A stretch of DNA of 22,753 nt. Origin: Polysphondylium violaceum. Taxonomy: Eukaryota; Evosea; Eumycetozoa; Dictyosteliales; Dictyosteliaceae. The notes beneath the pieces were generated by a model. It did no database searches and was not told the DNA's origin. It saw only the letters and a list, made by a program, of their open reading frames with translations. Position 1 is the stretch's first letter. Every line of letters starts with the position of its first letter. Location of the stretch: the NCBI GenBank assembly GCA_000277445.1, contig AJWJ01000392.1, positions 1 through 22,753 of the forward strand. The letters are read 5' to 3'. This document shows, piece after piece, positions 1-8,480 of this stretch. The translations under genes were made by a program, and so were the position numbers.

Positions 1-126
1 TAAATAATTTTAATTATAATAATAATAGTATAATTTATTTGTTTTGTTTTACACCACTTAATTACACTTTTTTTTTATTTTTTTCAAAAATCTCTACTAT
101 TTTATCATATTAAGATTCTTTTAAAC

Positions 127-192
127 ATGACCAAGCCAAGACGAATTATAAGAAAAGCCAATCCACCATCCAGTGACGATGAAGATTTTTGA
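127..192 (+). CDS. Tiny ORF, 21 aa, possible exon or fragment
   Basis: An ATG opens 22 codons including the stop, giving a basic N-terminal half (KPRRIIRK) and an acidic end (SSDDEDF). The last codons and the stop lie inside the left arm of the 182-324 inverted repeat, so the frame may be an older coding start cut by that repeat. I do not recognise the product. It could equally be chance, or a first exon whose donor I cannot place. Confidence 0.2.
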   Translation: MTKPRRIIRKANPPSSDDEDF

Positions 193-324
193 TCACTTTC
201 TGGAGCCTTTCGGTAAAGTACGTGGCTAATTTCGGTAAAGTACTTTAAGACACTTGAGTTTCAGGTCGGCATCGGGTCAATTGAAACCACATCCGAAAGG
301 CTCCAGAAAGTGATCAAAAATCTT
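182..324. repeat. Perfect 32-bp inverted repeat with 79-nt spacer
   Basis: Arms 182-213 and 293-324 are exact reverse complements over 32 bp; pairing stops on both sides, and no target-site duplication flanks them. The spacer begins with two 14-nt direct copies (208-221 and 230-243, core cggtaaagta) at a 22-nt period. As RNA this would form a long perfect stem, such as a small-RNA precursor. As DNA it could be a fold-back element. Neither role is shown by the sequence. Confidence 0.9.
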
Positions 325-340
325 GTAAGGTCATATGTAT

Positions 341-353
341 TGCACCTGGTGCA
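341..353. repeat. 13-nt palindrome TGCACC-T-GGTGCA
   Basis: A perfect odd-length palindrome with core CACCTGGTG, which contains an E-box-like CACCTG. A second palindrome with the same core lies at 442-458. Both sit downstream of the minus-strand tRNA gene. They could be protein-binding dyads or small hairpins. Confidence 0.6.
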
Positions 354-441
354 TATCCAGTCGTTTCTAACCTCATGGATAAAATAGGAATGCTTTTACC
401 GTGTCACGCGATTTTGTCAAAAAGTCGGTTAAAAATGTGAA

Positions 442-458
442 AAGACACCTGGTGTCTT
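442..458. repeat. 17-nt palindrome AAGACACC-T-GGTGTCTT
   Basis: Perfect 8-bp arms around a central T, with the same CACC-T-GGTG core as the palindrome at 341-353. The spacing between the two centres is 103 nt. The outer bases of the two sites differ, so they are not simple copies of one another. Confidence 0.6.
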
Positions 459-506
459 AAAACTTAATTACAAAAAATGTCAGCCCGACAGAGGCATATT
501 GTTTAT

Positions 507-510
507 AAAA
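507..510 (-). terminator. Pol III T4 terminator of tRNA-Ser
   Basis: On the minus strand TTTT begins four bases past the discriminator base of the tRNA gene. This is the minimal oligo-dT stop for RNA polymerase III. Confidence 0.6.
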
Positions 511-513
511 GTT

Positions 514-595
514 CGACAGCTGCAGGGTTCGAACCTGCGCCTCCGAAGAGAATTGATTTCTAGTCAATCGCGTTAGACCACTTCGCTAAGCTGTC
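514..595 (-). tRNA. tRNA-Ser (anticodon AGA)
   Basis: Read on the minus strand, the 82-nt gene has a 7-bp acceptor stem (GACAGCT with AGCTGTC), a G discriminator, an anticodon stem GATTGA/TCAATT around loop CTAGAAA (anticodon AGA, serine UCU/UCN), a class II variable arm (CTC-TTCG-GAG) and a T arm GCAGG-TTCGAAC-CCTGC. The internal B box GGTTCGAACC is perfect and the A box fits. No intron. The long variable arm and G73 are serine identity features. In dictyostelids, retroelements are known to settle next to tRNA genes, which is relevant to the odd DNA on both sides. Confidence 0.96.
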
Positions 596-609
596 TTGAG
601 ATGAAAATG

Positions 610-1130
610 AAAAAATTCTAAAAGATTTTATTGTTTCTTGATTTGGCAGACTTTATTTTTTCCCCAACAATGAAGTTTCTTCGCCGAGTCTCTAAAAGAC
701 ATATTACTTTCGCTCCAAAGCAGAGATAATTGCCTTTGAATGAATATGGATGAACAGAAACAAACGCCACAACAAATACACCAACTCAACCAAGAATTCA
801 TCAAAAGGAAACTAATACTATCACAACACACTGCTTGGTCCAAAACACTTAATCATGCACACTCCCTCCTTAGAAACTACAATAGATCTAACAAGCCAGA
901 ATCAAGATAGCAAAACAGTCGCCCTAGAGAGATTTAACAAAAACTTCAACCTACCAACCCTGGAATACATAAATTGCCATGCATACCTGGAAGCCTTCAG
1001 ATCCATAAGATCGAATTAACAGTTCATCTCCCGTTATCCCCTATTTTAAAAAGCAGTTAATGAGAACTGCTGAATTTATTAAATAAAGTTTCTGAGGGAT
1101 CACTGGCGTTGTTAATACAATTTCGAAAGA
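610..1130. mobile_element. Probable mobile-element remnant beside the tRNA
   Basis: About 500 bp immediately upstream of the tRNA gene. The plus strand from about 735 to 1020 is rich in A and C and poor in T, quite unlike the neighbouring genes or spacers, and has short open stretches with Gln-, Asn- and Thr-rich coding potential. A small stem (AGCAGTT...AACTGCT) lies at about 1050-1070. Position next to a tRNA fits the tRNA-targeted retroelements of social amoebae. The family cannot be fixed from sequence alone. It is clearly not whole, and no terminal repeats were recognised. Confidence 0.35.
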
Positions 1131-1209
1131 AATTTGGTTATTTGCTCCTGGTTTCTCTTTTTTTTTTGAATTGAATATATTATCTTTAAAAATTACAATT
1201 TACAATTTA

Positions 1210-2325
1210 TTAATCTATAGTTTTAATATTATAATCATTTAAACCTAAAAGTTGAACTGATAGTTTTGTAAATGGAAATTCACCATTGAAATTATCATTT
1301 AAAATTGCATTTAAAGTTTTTGATCTATGTTGGGCTCTCTTTTTTGATACTGTAAATGTTGGAAACATTTTAATAAATTGAGCAAATCTTGGTTTATAAC
1401 TCTTATTACCAAAAGAACCATGGGGTATTTGTTGATTCCAAATGACCATTGAACCTTTTCTCATTGCTATTCTCTTTGCCAATTTAAATACCATTTCTTT
1501 TTTATCAAAATTAAGGGAAGGAGATTCATACTCCGGTTTTTTAGCTCTAAAGTATTCTACAAATTCATGGTGAAAGCCTGGCACTGCAACATAACCACCA
1601 TCTTCGACATGATTATTTTCCAAATTTAATACAGCCTGCAATTGTAATCCATCTGCTTTACTTGGTTGATTATTTTCAACGATAAATTCACCCACTCTAG
1701 CATAAGTTAGAGCATCCAATTCTTGTCTTTGCTTTTCACCATCACCCATCCAATTGAATGGATTCATATCCAAATGAACATTATCCCTTGTTGAAAATGA
1801 TTTATTCATTAAAGTTGGTCTAAAAAAACAACAACGATCATGATTTGTCAATAAATCTTCATTTTTTAATAATTTTGAAAATACCTATTTTTATAATGAG
1901 CATTATTATTAATATCAAATGATCTATCATTTTAATTAAAATGATTTACATACTTTAAAAACATTTGGATTTGTTCTATTTAATAGAAATTGTTTTGAAA
2001 ATATAGGTGGTTTACTAGGTGAGCCGTACTGTGGGATGGATGATCCATCGTTTGGGAAATTATCCCAAGTAGAAGTATCATTTCTTTTAAAAGGTGTTTT
2101 AGATTCAATGATATCAAATATTTCAGATATTGTTTTATCACAATCATCGGTTGTCAATACATTTGAAACCACTAAGAATCCAAATCTTCGAAAGAATGCA
2201 AAAGGATTTAATTCTATATTGTCATCATTATCAGTATCTACATAATCCATTTGATCCGTTGTAAAACTTTTACAAAATCCTTCTTCATCCACTGGCACTA
2301 TAATTGATCTTAATCTATCTTCCAT
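1210..2325 (-). CDS. PhyH-type 2-oxoglutarate/Fe(II) dioxygenase
   Basis: Two exons (2325-1954, 1884-1210) joined across a 69-nt GTATGT...ATAG intron give 348 aa. The N-terminal part reads FFRRFGFLVVSNVLTTDDC, like the opening strand and helix of phytanoyl-CoA dioxygenase-family enzymes. His161-Leu-Asp163 is the HxD iron motif. The segment IWNQQIPHGS supplies the distal His (279), and Arg290 in KPRFAQF would bind 2-oxoglutarate. Enzymes of this family hydroxylate or halogenate small organic substrates; the substrate here cannot be inferred. All metal and cosubstrate residues are present, so it should be active. It lies tandem to and 201 nt downstream of the next minus-strand gene, with its own short A/T-rich promoter. 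Confidence 0.85.
1926..1945. repeat. 20-bp perfect palindrome inside the PhyH-gene intron
   Basis: A perfect 20-bp palindrome (TTTAATTAAA core with ATCAT/ATGAT ends) begins 8 nt after the 5' splice site of the only intron in the dioxygenase gene. In RNA it could bring donor and branch region closer together. Confidence 0.7.
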
Positions 2326-2526
2326 TTTATTTATTTATATATTTATATGTTTAGAATGTGATATGAAGGGAGTGCTTATATAGAAAAAAAAAAAAGAAAT
2401 TCAATTTAATTTTGATAAAAAAAAAATAGATATTATTTGATCTTTTGAGATTTTTCTCAAAAAAAAATAAAATTTTATGTGTATTTTTTATTTTATAATT
2501 CTCTTTTTGTTCACAGATAGACTTAA

Positions 2527-3645
2527 CTAAAAAAAGAATCTGTTAAAATTTTGAAAATGAGGATCACAAGCATGTTGATCAAAAAGTTGAATTTGACGAT
2601 AAATCTCTTGACCAATTTGTTGAATAGTAATTAAATCTGAATCTGTACGTTCTTTACTATCAAATCTAAATAAACTATTTGTTGAAATATTTAAATCTTT
2701 TAAAGATATTATATAATTTGGAGGTGTAATAATTTGATTATTATTATTTTGAAAATGTTTTTCTGGTGATGTTGAAGAGTTGAGATAGAATTTTTGACTT
2801 CCCATTTGGAACTCCATAGGATAATAGGTTCTCTTTGTACTCTTTAACCATTTACTAAAAACACCCTCTCTTTGTTGTTGTTGATAATTGATTTGATTAT
2901 TATTATTTTCAATTTTTGTGTTTGCATTAAAAAATGTATATTCCAACCCATGAATATTTTCAATTTCTTGATTTACAATATTACTATTGCTATTATTAAT
3001 AGTATTATTAAAATTATTATTATTATTTAAATTACTACAATTGGAAGTATTGAAATTATCGACCAGAGTCGTTTTAAACTTTTCATCTTCATCGTAGGGT
3101 TTGGTGTTTTCGATTGGGAATAATATTACATCATAGTTTGACAATGGTTTATTGGCCAACAAAGAACCAATGAAAAGTGATAGAGATGTAGTTTTCCAAT
3201 CTGAAATTTCTTTACCACCAGTGATAACGATCCAAGATCTATTTTTTGATTGGTATCCACCTTGACTGAAAAGTAGTGCTTGAATTGGACACATTTTAAG
3301 ATTTTGATTGAGGAAATTGGCTTTGTAATGATAGGCTCTACCAGAACTACTTGTTCCAATTTCATATAAAATTCTATATGTTTCTCTCAACGTCTTTGGC
3401 TTCAATAGTGATTGTGATAGATCACTACTCTTTGTCATAAAACTACTTTGATCTTGATAAAATAATCCACCACTACTACTTGCATAATATCTTTTGTTGT
3501 GAGTGTCTTGGTGTGTATTATTTGTTGGTGTGGTCGTAGAAATTAATAAACCATGTTTATTACTTGTCGTCGAAAAAATTGATCTATGAGGACCACTTTT
3601 CAGATTTTTAATTATATTTTTAGATAATGGATTTAATTTATTCAA
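2527..3645 (-). CDS. Degenerate M14 carboxypeptidase-like protein, likely mitochondrial
   Basis: A single-exon 372-aa protein. The N-terminus (MNKLNPLSKNIIKNLK...) is basic, hydroxylated and free of acidic residues for about 45 residues, which suggests a mitochondrial presequence. Residues 96-103 (IGTSSSGR) match the IGxSxEGR strand of M14 metallocarboxypeptidases. Residues 143-150 (GGKEISDW) line up with the zinc-binding GIHAREW motif, and 176-184 (FPIENTKPY) with LPVxNPDGY. In this alignment the zinc ligands His and Glu are replaced by Glu146 and Asp149, so a catalytic metal site is unlikely. Asn-rich insertions occupy about 205-225 and 246-260. The family call is by eye and tentative; otherwise it is an unrecognised protein. 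The C-terminus ends in NRFFF. Confidence 0.6.
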   Translation of the reverse strand: MNKLNPLSKNIIKNLKSGPHRSIFSTTSNKHGLLISTTTPTNNTHQDTHNKRYYASSSGGLFYQDQSSFMTKSSDLSQSLLKPKTLRETYRILYEIGTSSSGRAYHYKANFLNQNLKMCPIQALLFSQGGYQSKNRSWIVITGGKEISDWKTTSLSLFIGSLLANKPLSNYDVILFPIENTKPYDEDEKFKTTLVDNFNTSNCSNLNNNNNFNNTINNSNSNIVNQEIENIHGLEYTFFNANTKIENNNNQINYQQQQREGVFSKWLKSTKRTYYPMEFQMGSQKFYLNSSTSPEKHFQNNNNQIITPPNYIISLKDLNISTNSLFRFDSKERTDSDLITIQQIGQEIYRQIQLFDQHACDPHFQNFNRFFF

Positions 3646-3915
3646 TTTTTTTAAAAAAAAAAAAAAATATGTATATATATGGCGAGGTGTGTTGTGATAA
3701 ATGTGTTTAATTTAGTTATTAGTTGTTATTATATACATATATACTATAGATGAGTAATATATTTGTTTTTTTATACACTTGAAAAAAGATGGATACAGAG
3801 AATAATACAATATACAAAACAAAAAAAAAAAAAGAATAAAATTATTTTAAAATAAAAATAAAATAATTTCAATATAATCAAAATGAATACTAGTATTGAA
3901 TAAGTGTGTGAAAAA

Positions 3916-3927
3916 GTGTGGGTGTGG
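3916..3927 (+). promoter_or_regulatory. G-box-like element GTGTGGGTGTGG
   Basis: G/T-rich boxes of this type are the known binding sites of the Dictyostelium developmental regulator GBF. This one lies 270 bp upstream of the M14-like gene start and is followed by GT-rich sequence. A closely similar box sits at 12431-12445. Function is inferred from sequence likeness only. Confidence 0.3.
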
Positions 3928-4438
3928 ATAAAAATATTTATCTACGCTTTGTGGTAGTGCGTTTGGTGTGTGTGAACGTGTGTGTTGAAAATGAATTAAA
4001 ATTGAAAATGAATAAATATGTATATGGTGATAATGGATTCTATGACACTATACACTACTACTATTATTATCTTGTTGTATATTACATATAATTGGTTTGT
4101 TTGTTTGCTTGTGAGTGTGTGAGTGAGTAAGAGGAAAAAAAAAAATCAAAAAGATATATGTTGATATGAGAATTTATTATTATAAAAATAAACTAGTAAA
4201 AAAAAATTAAAAAAAATTAAAAGTAGATTCAGATTATGATGATTATAATAAATTTGGGAAGATGTTGTTGCTGCGAATTTAGATTCATTACAATAGAAAA
4301 ACCTCAAAAAAAAAAAGTTTTGACACCTGTGACATAGAGTTTTTTTAAAAATAATTTTTTTTTTTTTTTTTTCAATATTTTGAAATTTTTCCCTTTTTAG
4401 AATAATGTGTTCTAATATTTCATTAGAGAAAACTATAT

Positions 4439-4454
4439 TTGACACATGTGTCAA
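4439..4454. repeat. Perfect 16-bp palindrome TTGACACATGTGTCAA
   Basis: Fully symmetric. A related but imperfect site (TTTTGACACCTGTGACA) lies about 120 bp upstream at 4317-4333. The TGACAC/GTGTCA half-sites suggest a dimeric DNA-binding factor, but no factor can be named. Confidence 0.5.
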
Positions 4455-4676
4455 TTATTAGAATTTTGTTTTTTTTTTAAAAAAAAAAATATATATTTTA
4501 AAACAAACCAAAACCCCACAACCAATGGTTCTTAAAAGGTAATGACTGAGATTCGTATGACTAATACCACCACTACTACCAAAACAACAGAATGGCTCTT
4601 TTAAAAGTTTTTTTAATACCAAACCCTATGCCAATGATAAAATTCTTGAAAAAGCAAAACACAATTTCTTTAAAAG

Positions 4677-4738
4677 TTGAGAAACATATGTGTGTTTGAA
4701 AATTTTTAAATTTTTTCTATATGTTTAATGTTTCTCAA
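4677..4738. repeat. 11-bp inverted repeat forming a 62-nt hairpin
   Basis: TTGAGAAACAT (4677-4687) is matched by ATGTTTCTCAA (4728-4738), with an A/T-rich, partly self-complementary 40-nt loop. It lies 150 bp upstream of the transporter start and overlaps the end of a 35-aa ORF. Confidence 0.5.
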
Positions 4739-4883
4739 TTTTATGAGAGTGCATATCTGTCACACCATTCCTAATTTTTTTTTTTTTATTTAAAATTTTA
4801 AATTTTCAATTTTATGTGTGTATCGTCAAGAGAATAAATAGATAGGAGGATTGTCTACACAACAGCATTTGAGTTACAAAGTG

Positions 4884-6637
4884 ATGGAGTTATATGAAAA
4901 CGACAATTTATTCGAGTAGGTGTGCATACATTTGTAGTGTTGTTTGTACAAAAGTAATCTCTAATAATAACAATTTATCTATATGATAATAGAAATGATC
5001 AACAATATTTATTATCAGATTCATATCAAATCGTTGGATCAAAGACACCGAGAAGATATTGGATAGGGCTGATTGTTATATTGTTGTCAAACATTAGTCT
5101 TTCAATAGTATCGGTTGCTATATGGCCGTATCTTCATATCAACGGACTAACGATTTCTATATTGGCCATAGCATTGGCATCGTTTCATTCGGGATCAAGT
5201 ATTGGTAGAAAGTTTTTTAGCTATTATATAGAAAAGACAAAGAGCTATTGGTTACTCTTGGTCACATCGTTGGTGGTTACATTTATTGGTGATGTTGTGT
5301 ATGCGTCCTATCCACATATATCATCGATTGTCATCTCTAGATTTATTGTTGGCTTTGGAACAGGTAGTCAAGTTGTTTTGCAAAATCTTTTATCAGACTC
5401 TACAGACTCGATCCTACTAAAGTATCGTGTATCAAAAATAACTCTATTTACCTCGATTGCCTATGTATTGGGACCTGCCCTCGTTGCCGCTCTATCCACC
5501 ATTGATATTCCCTATCATCTGTCTACATCGACTCAAGTAGAAAGATACAACTACTTTAACGGTATCACTCTTATTGGTTGGATTGCTGCTTTTCTAACCC
5601 TAATTAGTATTGGCTTAGCTCTACTCGGTAAATTACTTGACAACTCAATTACAAAACATTATGAAACTACAAATACAGGTAAATATACTTATTATTAATA
5701 ATCAATCACCATTACTAACTAGGGTTACTTTAGATGAAAGTTTAGTTAGAAATAATAATAATATTATTAATAATAATAATACTACAACATTTCCATATAA
5801 ATCACAAAAGTCTTGTATATTTCCACCAAAGGTCACGATATTTATATTTTGTTTTTCACATTTTCTAATCTTTAATGCGGGAATGATTTTGGAAATGATA
5901 TTTATACCCTACATTATTGATCTTGGTGGAATGAGTTCCTATAATTGGAGTTTGACAAAGATATCTTTGTTTTTCATGGGTTTGGGTATATCTTGTATGA
6001 TTGCATCTACTGTTTCTAAAAAGATTCAAAATCAAGAATACTTGTTGATGGGCTCCATTCTTTTGGTTATTGTAGGCTATTGTTTAATGATCCTCTGGAA
6101 TCTTCCAACGTTTAGTGTAGCTTCCAATCATCAAAGTCCTCAAATATTTAGATTCCTTTTGGGTGTTGTATTTGTAGCTATAGGTTTCCCAATCGCTGTT
6201 TCAAGCTCTATAAAAATGTTTTTTGACTTATTTGCTAGTATTCATCCTGTATGTTTATCTGTAATCATAAATAATTATTATTTATATCTAATCTATTTTA
6301 TTTGATTTTATATCATAGGCATATTCAAACGTAGTTTTCCAATTTTCAACAAATTTAGGTCGATTGACTGGACCAATTTGGACTGCTTTAATTGTTTCAA
6401 ATATTGGACCAAATAATGTATTCTTTTTTGGTTTTATTATTAGTTTAACTTCTTTGATCCTTTTATTAACATTGAAAAAGTAACTACCACCTTTTACTTT
6501 TTGTCATTTGATATAAATTCTAATAGACACTTATTTCATTTTATTTTAGATCAACCAAATATATAAGCTCTGTTACAAATATTCAAAGAAACGTTCCAAT
6601 TATTTCAGACGACGACACAGATAATTATAAATTTTAA
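4884..6637 (+). CDS. Major facilitator superfamily transporter (MFSD8-like)
   Basis: Five exons (4884-4915, 4993-5678, 5734-6248, 6319-6479, 6550-6637) give 493 aa with exact frame. Introns are 77, 55, 70 and 70 nt, and the second carries a perfect TACTAAC branch site. A short acidic N-terminus (MELYENDNLFE) precedes about 12 membrane segments. Residues encoded near 5340-5470 (SRFIVGFGTGSQVVLQNLL...YVLGPALVAAL) match the RFIxG and ILGP signatures of MFS carriers such as MFSD8/CLN7. An Asn-rich central loop separates the two six-helix halves, as usual. The tail is short and acidic (SDDDTDNYKF). The second intron could be misread with the earlier CTAG acceptor, which would hit a stop; the TTTAG acceptor at 5733 keeps the frame. 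Substrate and organelle are unknown. Confidence 0.85.
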
Positions 6638-6672
6638 TAAATGTATAGACTTTTTCACAACAATTTTATAAT

Positions 6673-6840
6673 TCATAATATCTCATCTGCATCTAAATAC
6701 GGTTTAAACATAGTTTCATTATAAAAGTGTTTCAGGTAAGCCCATTGTTCTAAACTCTTTTCGATACCTATTAGCGCCAAAAAAAATAGAGGAGCTCATC
6801 ATTGTCGCACTCACCCGCATAGCCACACAAAAAAGTTCTT
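6673..6840 (-). pseudogene. Orphan coding-like segment on the minus strand
   Basis: On the minus strand a frame ending at 6673 reads ...GIEKSLEQWAYLKHFYNETM then FKPYLDADEIL before a stop. Its codon use is typical of real dictyostelid exons. Upstream, a donor-like GTGAGT (about 6814) and an acceptor-like TAATAG (about 6767) would form a 47-nt intron, but no start codon in frame is evident before a poly-A run. It may be the 3' end of a small unrecognised gene or a gene relic. I do not recognise the family. Confidence 0.3.
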
Positions 6841-7033
6841 TTTTTTTTTTCTTTAAATAAAATTTTCAAAGATTGTGCCTTTTTGGGATCCTCTGATGGT
6901 TTGTGATTTCTATCTCATATAGCTAAAATACAATCGATATAATATTTGACCTTTTATTTAGTGAGTTTAATTTTCTTTTCGAATTGATCAGTCTCTAAAT
7001 ATTATTTGATACTACTCACAAAAAAATTTTCGC

Positions 7034-7069
7034 CTCATAAATTAAAAATCAATATTTTTAATTTATGAG
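7034..7069. repeat. Perfect 16-bp hairpin with CAAT loop
   Basis: Arms 7034-7049 and 7054-7069 are exact complements (CTCATAAATTAAAAAT and its reverse complement) with a 4-nt loop. It lies 260 bp upstream of the cytochrome c ATG. Possible roles are a cruciform, a 3' end signal for antisense RNA, or an mRNA-leader structure. Confidence 0.8.
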
Positions 7070-7328
7070 TAAATAAAAAGTAGATCTATATGAATTTCAA
7101 AAATGGGCATAATCAATATGTATCAACAAAAAACGACCGATATGACGAAAAGCCGAACATAAAAAAAATCGTTTGCATTCAATCAACGTTACTTAAAATT
7201 TTTTTTTTTTTTTTTAAAAGTTTTCGCCACAATTTTTTTTGGGTTTGCTGTTTCGCACGACTGACGTTAAATTTTTTCTTTTATTATTTTTTTTCATTTA
7301 TAATCAGATATAAACAAATAAACAAAGA

Positions 7329-8480
7329 ATGTCATACCAACCAGGAAACGTCGAAAACGGTGGTAAGTAATCAGATATTTAAGCAATATCAGAGATGATG
7401 TTCAACGATCATCAAATGATATAATCATTTTTTTTTTTAAAAAAAATATAAACTAAACTAAATTCATTAAATCAATCTATTTCACCTACTATTCATTGTA
7501 TTTCTGCATTACAGAGTAAGTATCTCTATGTATTTTTCTAATCATAATTTTATAAAATTTAGATACTAACAAGATTAACCTATATTTCTAAACCAAAGAA
7601 AAGTATAGTATATTCAGCAATCAATAATTATTATCTTTATTATTTCATACTAACTTCAAACAAATATTAAAAAAAAATAATCATCATCAATGATAATAAT
7701 CCCTTCTCGGCTAAATTCAGTTATTTGCTGCCAGGTGAGTTATTATTTTAATTATAATAATAATTATTATTATTATTTATACTAACGACAACAAATATCG
7801 AAAAAAATAAAAATAGATGTGCTCAATGTCACACTGTAAACAAGGTAAGTTGATAAATATTTATTGATTAGTGCATCGATTCATAAATTTTTTTTGATCA
7901 AATATACTAAATTTTTATGTTTTTTAAATGTTTAGGGTGGTCCAACCAAACAAGGTCCAAATCTTTATGGTTTATTCGGTAGAAAATCAGGTACCGGTAA
8001 GTAGTAGATACTATAATTGCAGTTTTATAAATTAGAAATAGTTAGAAACTAACAAACAATCATTAATATATAGTCGAAGGTTATTCCTACACCAAAGCCA
8101 ACAAAGATGCTGGTAAGTTTTATTTATCACCACTATCATTATTTATAAATCAAGAATCAACCTTTGAGATTATCACATCATCTTTTTTTTACAGTAGTTT
8201 CTTTTCTTCAAATATCAATAGATTTGTTATGATATTTAAGTTGTGAATTACAAAAACACATAAACAGACAGATATCAAGTAATCAAAGGGTAGATCAAGA
8301 AACTAATTCATTAAACTGTATATTTATTTAGGTATCATGTGGGGTGAACAAACTCTTTTCGACTATCTCGAAAATCCAAAGAAATACATTCCAAAGACTA
8401 AAATGGCTTTCCCAGGTTTCAAATCTGAAAACGATAGAAACGATGTTATCACTTACCTCAACAAAGTCACCAACGAATAA
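7329..8480 (+). CDS. cytC: Cytochrome c, with very small exons
   Basis: Mitochondrial electron carrier between complexes III and IV. Exons: 7329-7366 (or -7362), micro-exon(s), 7721-7734 (14 nt), 7817-7844, 7936-7996, 8074-8112 and 8332-8480. With a 1-nt exon at 7515 the protein is 109 aa. The N-terminus is [19 protein letters not shown], the haem motif is CAQCH (Cys19, Cys22, His23) and the axial Met85 lies in [10 protein letters not shown]. All these sit at a constant offset of five from horse numbering, so the reconstruction adds no indel. Internal introns carry ACTAAC-type branch sites. Without a micro-exon the frame fails. Two alternatives use a 4-nt exon at 7599-7602: with the 1-nt exon and the consensus GTAAGT donor at 7363 (giving GEKLF), or alone (giving GGKKLF). 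A 3'UTR intron after the stop is possible. Confidence 0.96.
7515..7515 (+). other. Candidate 1-nt micro-exon of cytochrome c
   Basis: A single A is flanked by a full acceptor (tttctgcattacag) and a full donor (GTAAGTATCT). Inserting it between exon 1 (ending GGTGGTAA at 7366) and the 14-nt exon makes codon AAA (Lys13) and restores the frame into LFAARCAQCH. Introns would be 148 nt (7367-7514) and 205 nt (7516-7720). RNA evidence is not available here. Confidence 0.5.
7599..7602 (+). other. Alternative 4-nt micro-exon (AAAA) of cytochrome c
   Basis: AAAA lies between an AG (7597-7598), placed 28 nt after an ACTAAC branch motif (7565-7570), and a GTATAG donor at 7603. A second ACTAAC (7649-7654) serves the following acceptor at 7720. 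Combined with the 1-nt exon and the GTAAGT donor at 7363, it yields GGT-GAA-AAA-TTA (GEKL), a common cytochrome c sequence. It is an alternative or addition to the simpler 1-nt model. Confidence 0.35.

Larger units (their letters stand above)
3646..4883. promoter_or_regulatory. 1.2-kb divergent intergenic region
   Basis: This separates the minus-strand M14-like gene from the plus-strand transporter. It holds GT-rich DNA at 3900-4000 with a G-box-like GTGTGGGTGTGG (3916-3927), an 18-T tract (4355-4372), a perfect 16-bp palindrome (4439-4454), two tiny overlapping ORFs (4542-4604, 4592-4699) and a hairpin (4677-4738). I see no gene with coding character. Confidence 0.5.
6638..7328. promoter_or_regulatory. 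Intergenic region upstream of cytochrome c
   Basis: About 690 nt. It contains the transporter 3' flank, an orphan coding-like stretch on the minus strand (6673-6840), T tracts and a very strong A/U hairpin (7034-7069). The presumed cytochrome c promoter and leader occupy the last few hundred bases. Confidence 0.5.

Noticed and set aside
628-843. 71-aa minus-strand ORF next to the tRNA
   Set aside because: Cys/Trp/Phe-rich reading of the A/C-rich mobile-element-like patch, in the less plausible direction.
7090-7398. 102-aa plus-strand ORF over the cytochrome c start
   Set aside because: It is mostly Phe/Lys from T and A tracts and overlaps the true ATG at 7329 in another frame.
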